From: an uncultured Flavobacteriaceae bacterium
GTDB lineage: Bacteria > Bacteroidota > Bacteroidia > Flavobacteriales > Flavobacteriaceae
Reading direction: 5' to 3'
Length of the DNA: 25,701 nt
Assembly (NCBI GenBank): GCA_913052425.1
Contig: CAJXEG010000003.1
Coordinates: 1 to 25,701, forward strand
In this document: one piece after another, positions 24,473 through 25,701 of the stretch
How positions within the stretch are numbered: the stretch's first letter is position 1
How the letters are laid out: each line of letters begins with the position of its first letter
Notes under the pieces: model-generated
What the model saw: only the letters and a program-made list of their open reading frames with translations
What the model was told of the DNA's origin: nothing
Databases searched by the model: none
Made by a program: the position numbers and the translations under genes

Positions 24473-25701
24473 ATGTTTAACAACATTTCAGGAATAGTTT
24501 TTGTAAAGTTTAAATTTTACGGCTTGATGTTGATGGGTTTACTGTTTTCATGTGAGTATGAAACCTATTTTGAAAATGCCTACTGCATTGAGAATGTGAA
24601 TGTTGTCGATCCATTGGAGGGCCTAAAAAAAAGAGTGAATATTGTTATCAAAGGGAATAAAATTCTCCGGATGGGGAATCCGCAGGAATTAAAGCTTTCT
24701 CCAAAAAATAAAATCATCGATGGAAGTAACAAATACCTGATCCCCGGTTTATGGGACAGTCATGTTCACTTTTATTTTGACCGTCAACTTGCGCTGCACA
24801 TGCCGGAACTGTTTCTCAGTACAGGGATTACCAGTGTTCGGGATACGGGTGGAGAATTTCACTATTTGGACAGTATCCGACAAAATGCACTGAGTCACCC
24901 AAAAACACATCCAAGAGTCAAAATTGCCGGGCCATTGATTGATGGCAATTTTAATGTTTACGATGGATCGGTTCTGCCTGAGCTTTCGATTCGAACGAGA
25001 AATGTTTCGGAGAGTATTGCTGAAACAGAAAAACTGGTGGCCAAGGGAGTGGATTTTCTTAAAGCTTATGAAATGTTGAGCCCTGAGCAGTTTGAGGCAA
25101 TTGCTGCTATCGCCGCTCGCGAAAATCTTCGGTTGGCAGGTCATGTTCCCCTTAGTATGGAAATTACACATGCCATATCACTGGGGCTGAATAGTTTGGA
25201 ACACATAAAAAATCTTGAGTTGGAGGCGGTAAAAAACAGCGATTCCATGCTACAGGAAAGGAGAAAATTGTTGGAGAATAAATCGCTGCTTTCGGGCAGG
25301 GAACTTAGGGGGAATATTCACCGGTCGCAAAAGCAATTTGCTGTTGATCATATCGCAGCCGATGCCTACAAAAAAATTCTGGATACGATCAAAAAATACG
25401 AATCTTATCAGGTGCCAACTTTATCCATTTACAAGGTGCCGATTTATAAAATCTTCAGACAAGCCTTTTGGCGTAAAAGTTTTGAGCTTCTTCCCAAATC
25501 AACAAGGGAGAAATGGGAAAAAAATGTGGATGGATCGAACGATAAAATCAATCCAGCACAAATAAAGTTTTCGGATTGGATTCAAAAAACCACTGGAGCA
25601 ATGGCCAAAGCCAAAATTCCGCTGATGGCAGGAACCGACACTCCTTTGGGATATCTGACCCCCGGCTTCAGCCTTCATTATGAGTTGGAATTGATGGTCG
25701 A
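24473..25701 (+). CDS. Amidohydrolase family lipoprotein, 3' end outside the window
   Basis: Metal-dependent hydrolase of the amidohydrolase superfamily, imidazolonepropionase/prolidase-like branch; 409 codons are visible and the frame is open to the window edge. A signal peptide ends in LLFSC with Cys27 in a good lipobox, so it is probably a lipoprotein facing the periplasm or surface. Metal-ligand candidates are all present: His97 and His99 in DSHVHF, Lys197 in FLKAYE, His224 in AGHVP, His244 in LEHI, and Asp389 in AGTDTPLG. Related enzymes cleave dipeptides or cyclic amides; the substrate here is unknown. It is divergent from the rhamnosidase operon, 148 bases away, and nothing suggests a shared function. 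Confidence 0.88.
   Translation, partial: MFNNISGIVFVKFKFYGLMLMGLLFSCEYETYFENAYCIENVNVVDPLEGLKKRVNIVIKGNKILRMGNPQELKLSPKNKIIDGSNKYLIPGLWDSHVHFYFDRQLALHMPELFLSTGITSVRDTGGEFHYLDSIRQNALSHPKTHPRVKIAGPLIDGNFNVYDGSVLPELSIRTRNVSESIAETEKLVAKGVDFLKAYEMLSPEQFEAIAAIAARENLRLAGHVPLSMEITHAISLGLNSLEHIKNLELEAVKNSDSMLQERRKLLENKSLLSGRELRGNIHRSQKQFAVDHIAADAYKKILDTIKKYESYQVPTLSIYKVPIYKIFRQAFWRKSFELLPKSTREKWEKNVDGSNDKINPAQIKFSDWIQKTTGAMAKAKIPLMAGTDTPLGYLTPGFSLHYELELMV

Noticed and set aside
24749..25171. 140-residue minus-strand open frame at the right end
   Set aside because: It lies within the amidohydrolase gene, whose plus-strand frame has all metal-binding motifs and stays open to the edge.

Overview
The window reads as a chromosomal piece of a Bacteroidetes bacterium, most likely a free-living or marine member of the Flavobacteriia. 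Grounds: a murG-murC-ftsQ-ftsA-ftsZ cell-wall and division cluster with the very long, acidic FtsZ linker and the terminal residues FLHDNVD that I associate with this phylum; Bacteroidetes-style promoter words (TTTG ... TAnnTTTG); few Shine-Dalgarno sequences; a CarboxypepD_reg-type TonB-dependent receptor; and several secreted glycan-active enzymes. Names come from reading motifs and from remembered family features; no database search was run.

Layout. (1) 1-6070, plus strand: end of murG, then murC, ftsQ, ftsA, ftsZ and a YqeY-like gene, tightly packed as one operon. (2) 6249-8759, plus strand: a secreted sialidase-fold (BNR) protein followed 12 bases later by a sodium/solute symporter, probably a release-and-uptake pair. 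(3) 11544-8816, minus strand: a PBP4-type D,D-carboxypeptidase, then a GH29 alpha-L-fucosidase. (4) 11774-12750: a tRNA-Arg(UCG) with its own terminator, a possible gene remnant, and a tiny two-gene transcription unit (12408-12703) of 42 and 55 codons with overlapping stop and start. (5) 13662-12790, minus: an AraC-type regulator. (6) 16250-14007, minus, and 16307-16717, plus: a TonB-dependent receptor divergent from a short MntR/DtxR-type repressor. The 56-base gap is filled by two tandem 27-bp operator-like repeats that overlap a near-perfect receptor promoter. (7) 24324-16714, minus: a five-gene catabolic operon in the order alpha-L-rhamnosidase (GH78), BNR_4 beta-propeller (ulvan lyase / GH145 / PL27-like fold), MFS sugar/nucleoside permease, 2-keto-3-deoxy-pentonate dehydratase of the FAH superfamily, 2,5-dioxopentanoate dehydrogenase. 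(8) 24473 to the right edge, plus: start of a lipoprotein amidohydrolase, divergent from the operon.

How they work together. Region 7 is the most coherent system: two secreted enzymes would trim a rhamnose-containing glycan, the permease would import the sugar, and the last two enzymes form the end of a Weimberg-type non-phosphorylating pentose route (2-keto-3-deoxy-pentonate to 2,5-dioxopentanoate to 2-oxoglutarate). It has no SusC/SusD pair, and the earlier pathway enzymes (sugar dehydrogenase, lactonase, sugar-acid dehydratase) are not in the window. Region 6 looks like a self-contained metal-responsive uptake switch. Its repressor gene and the catabolic operon converge and share four bases at their stop codons.
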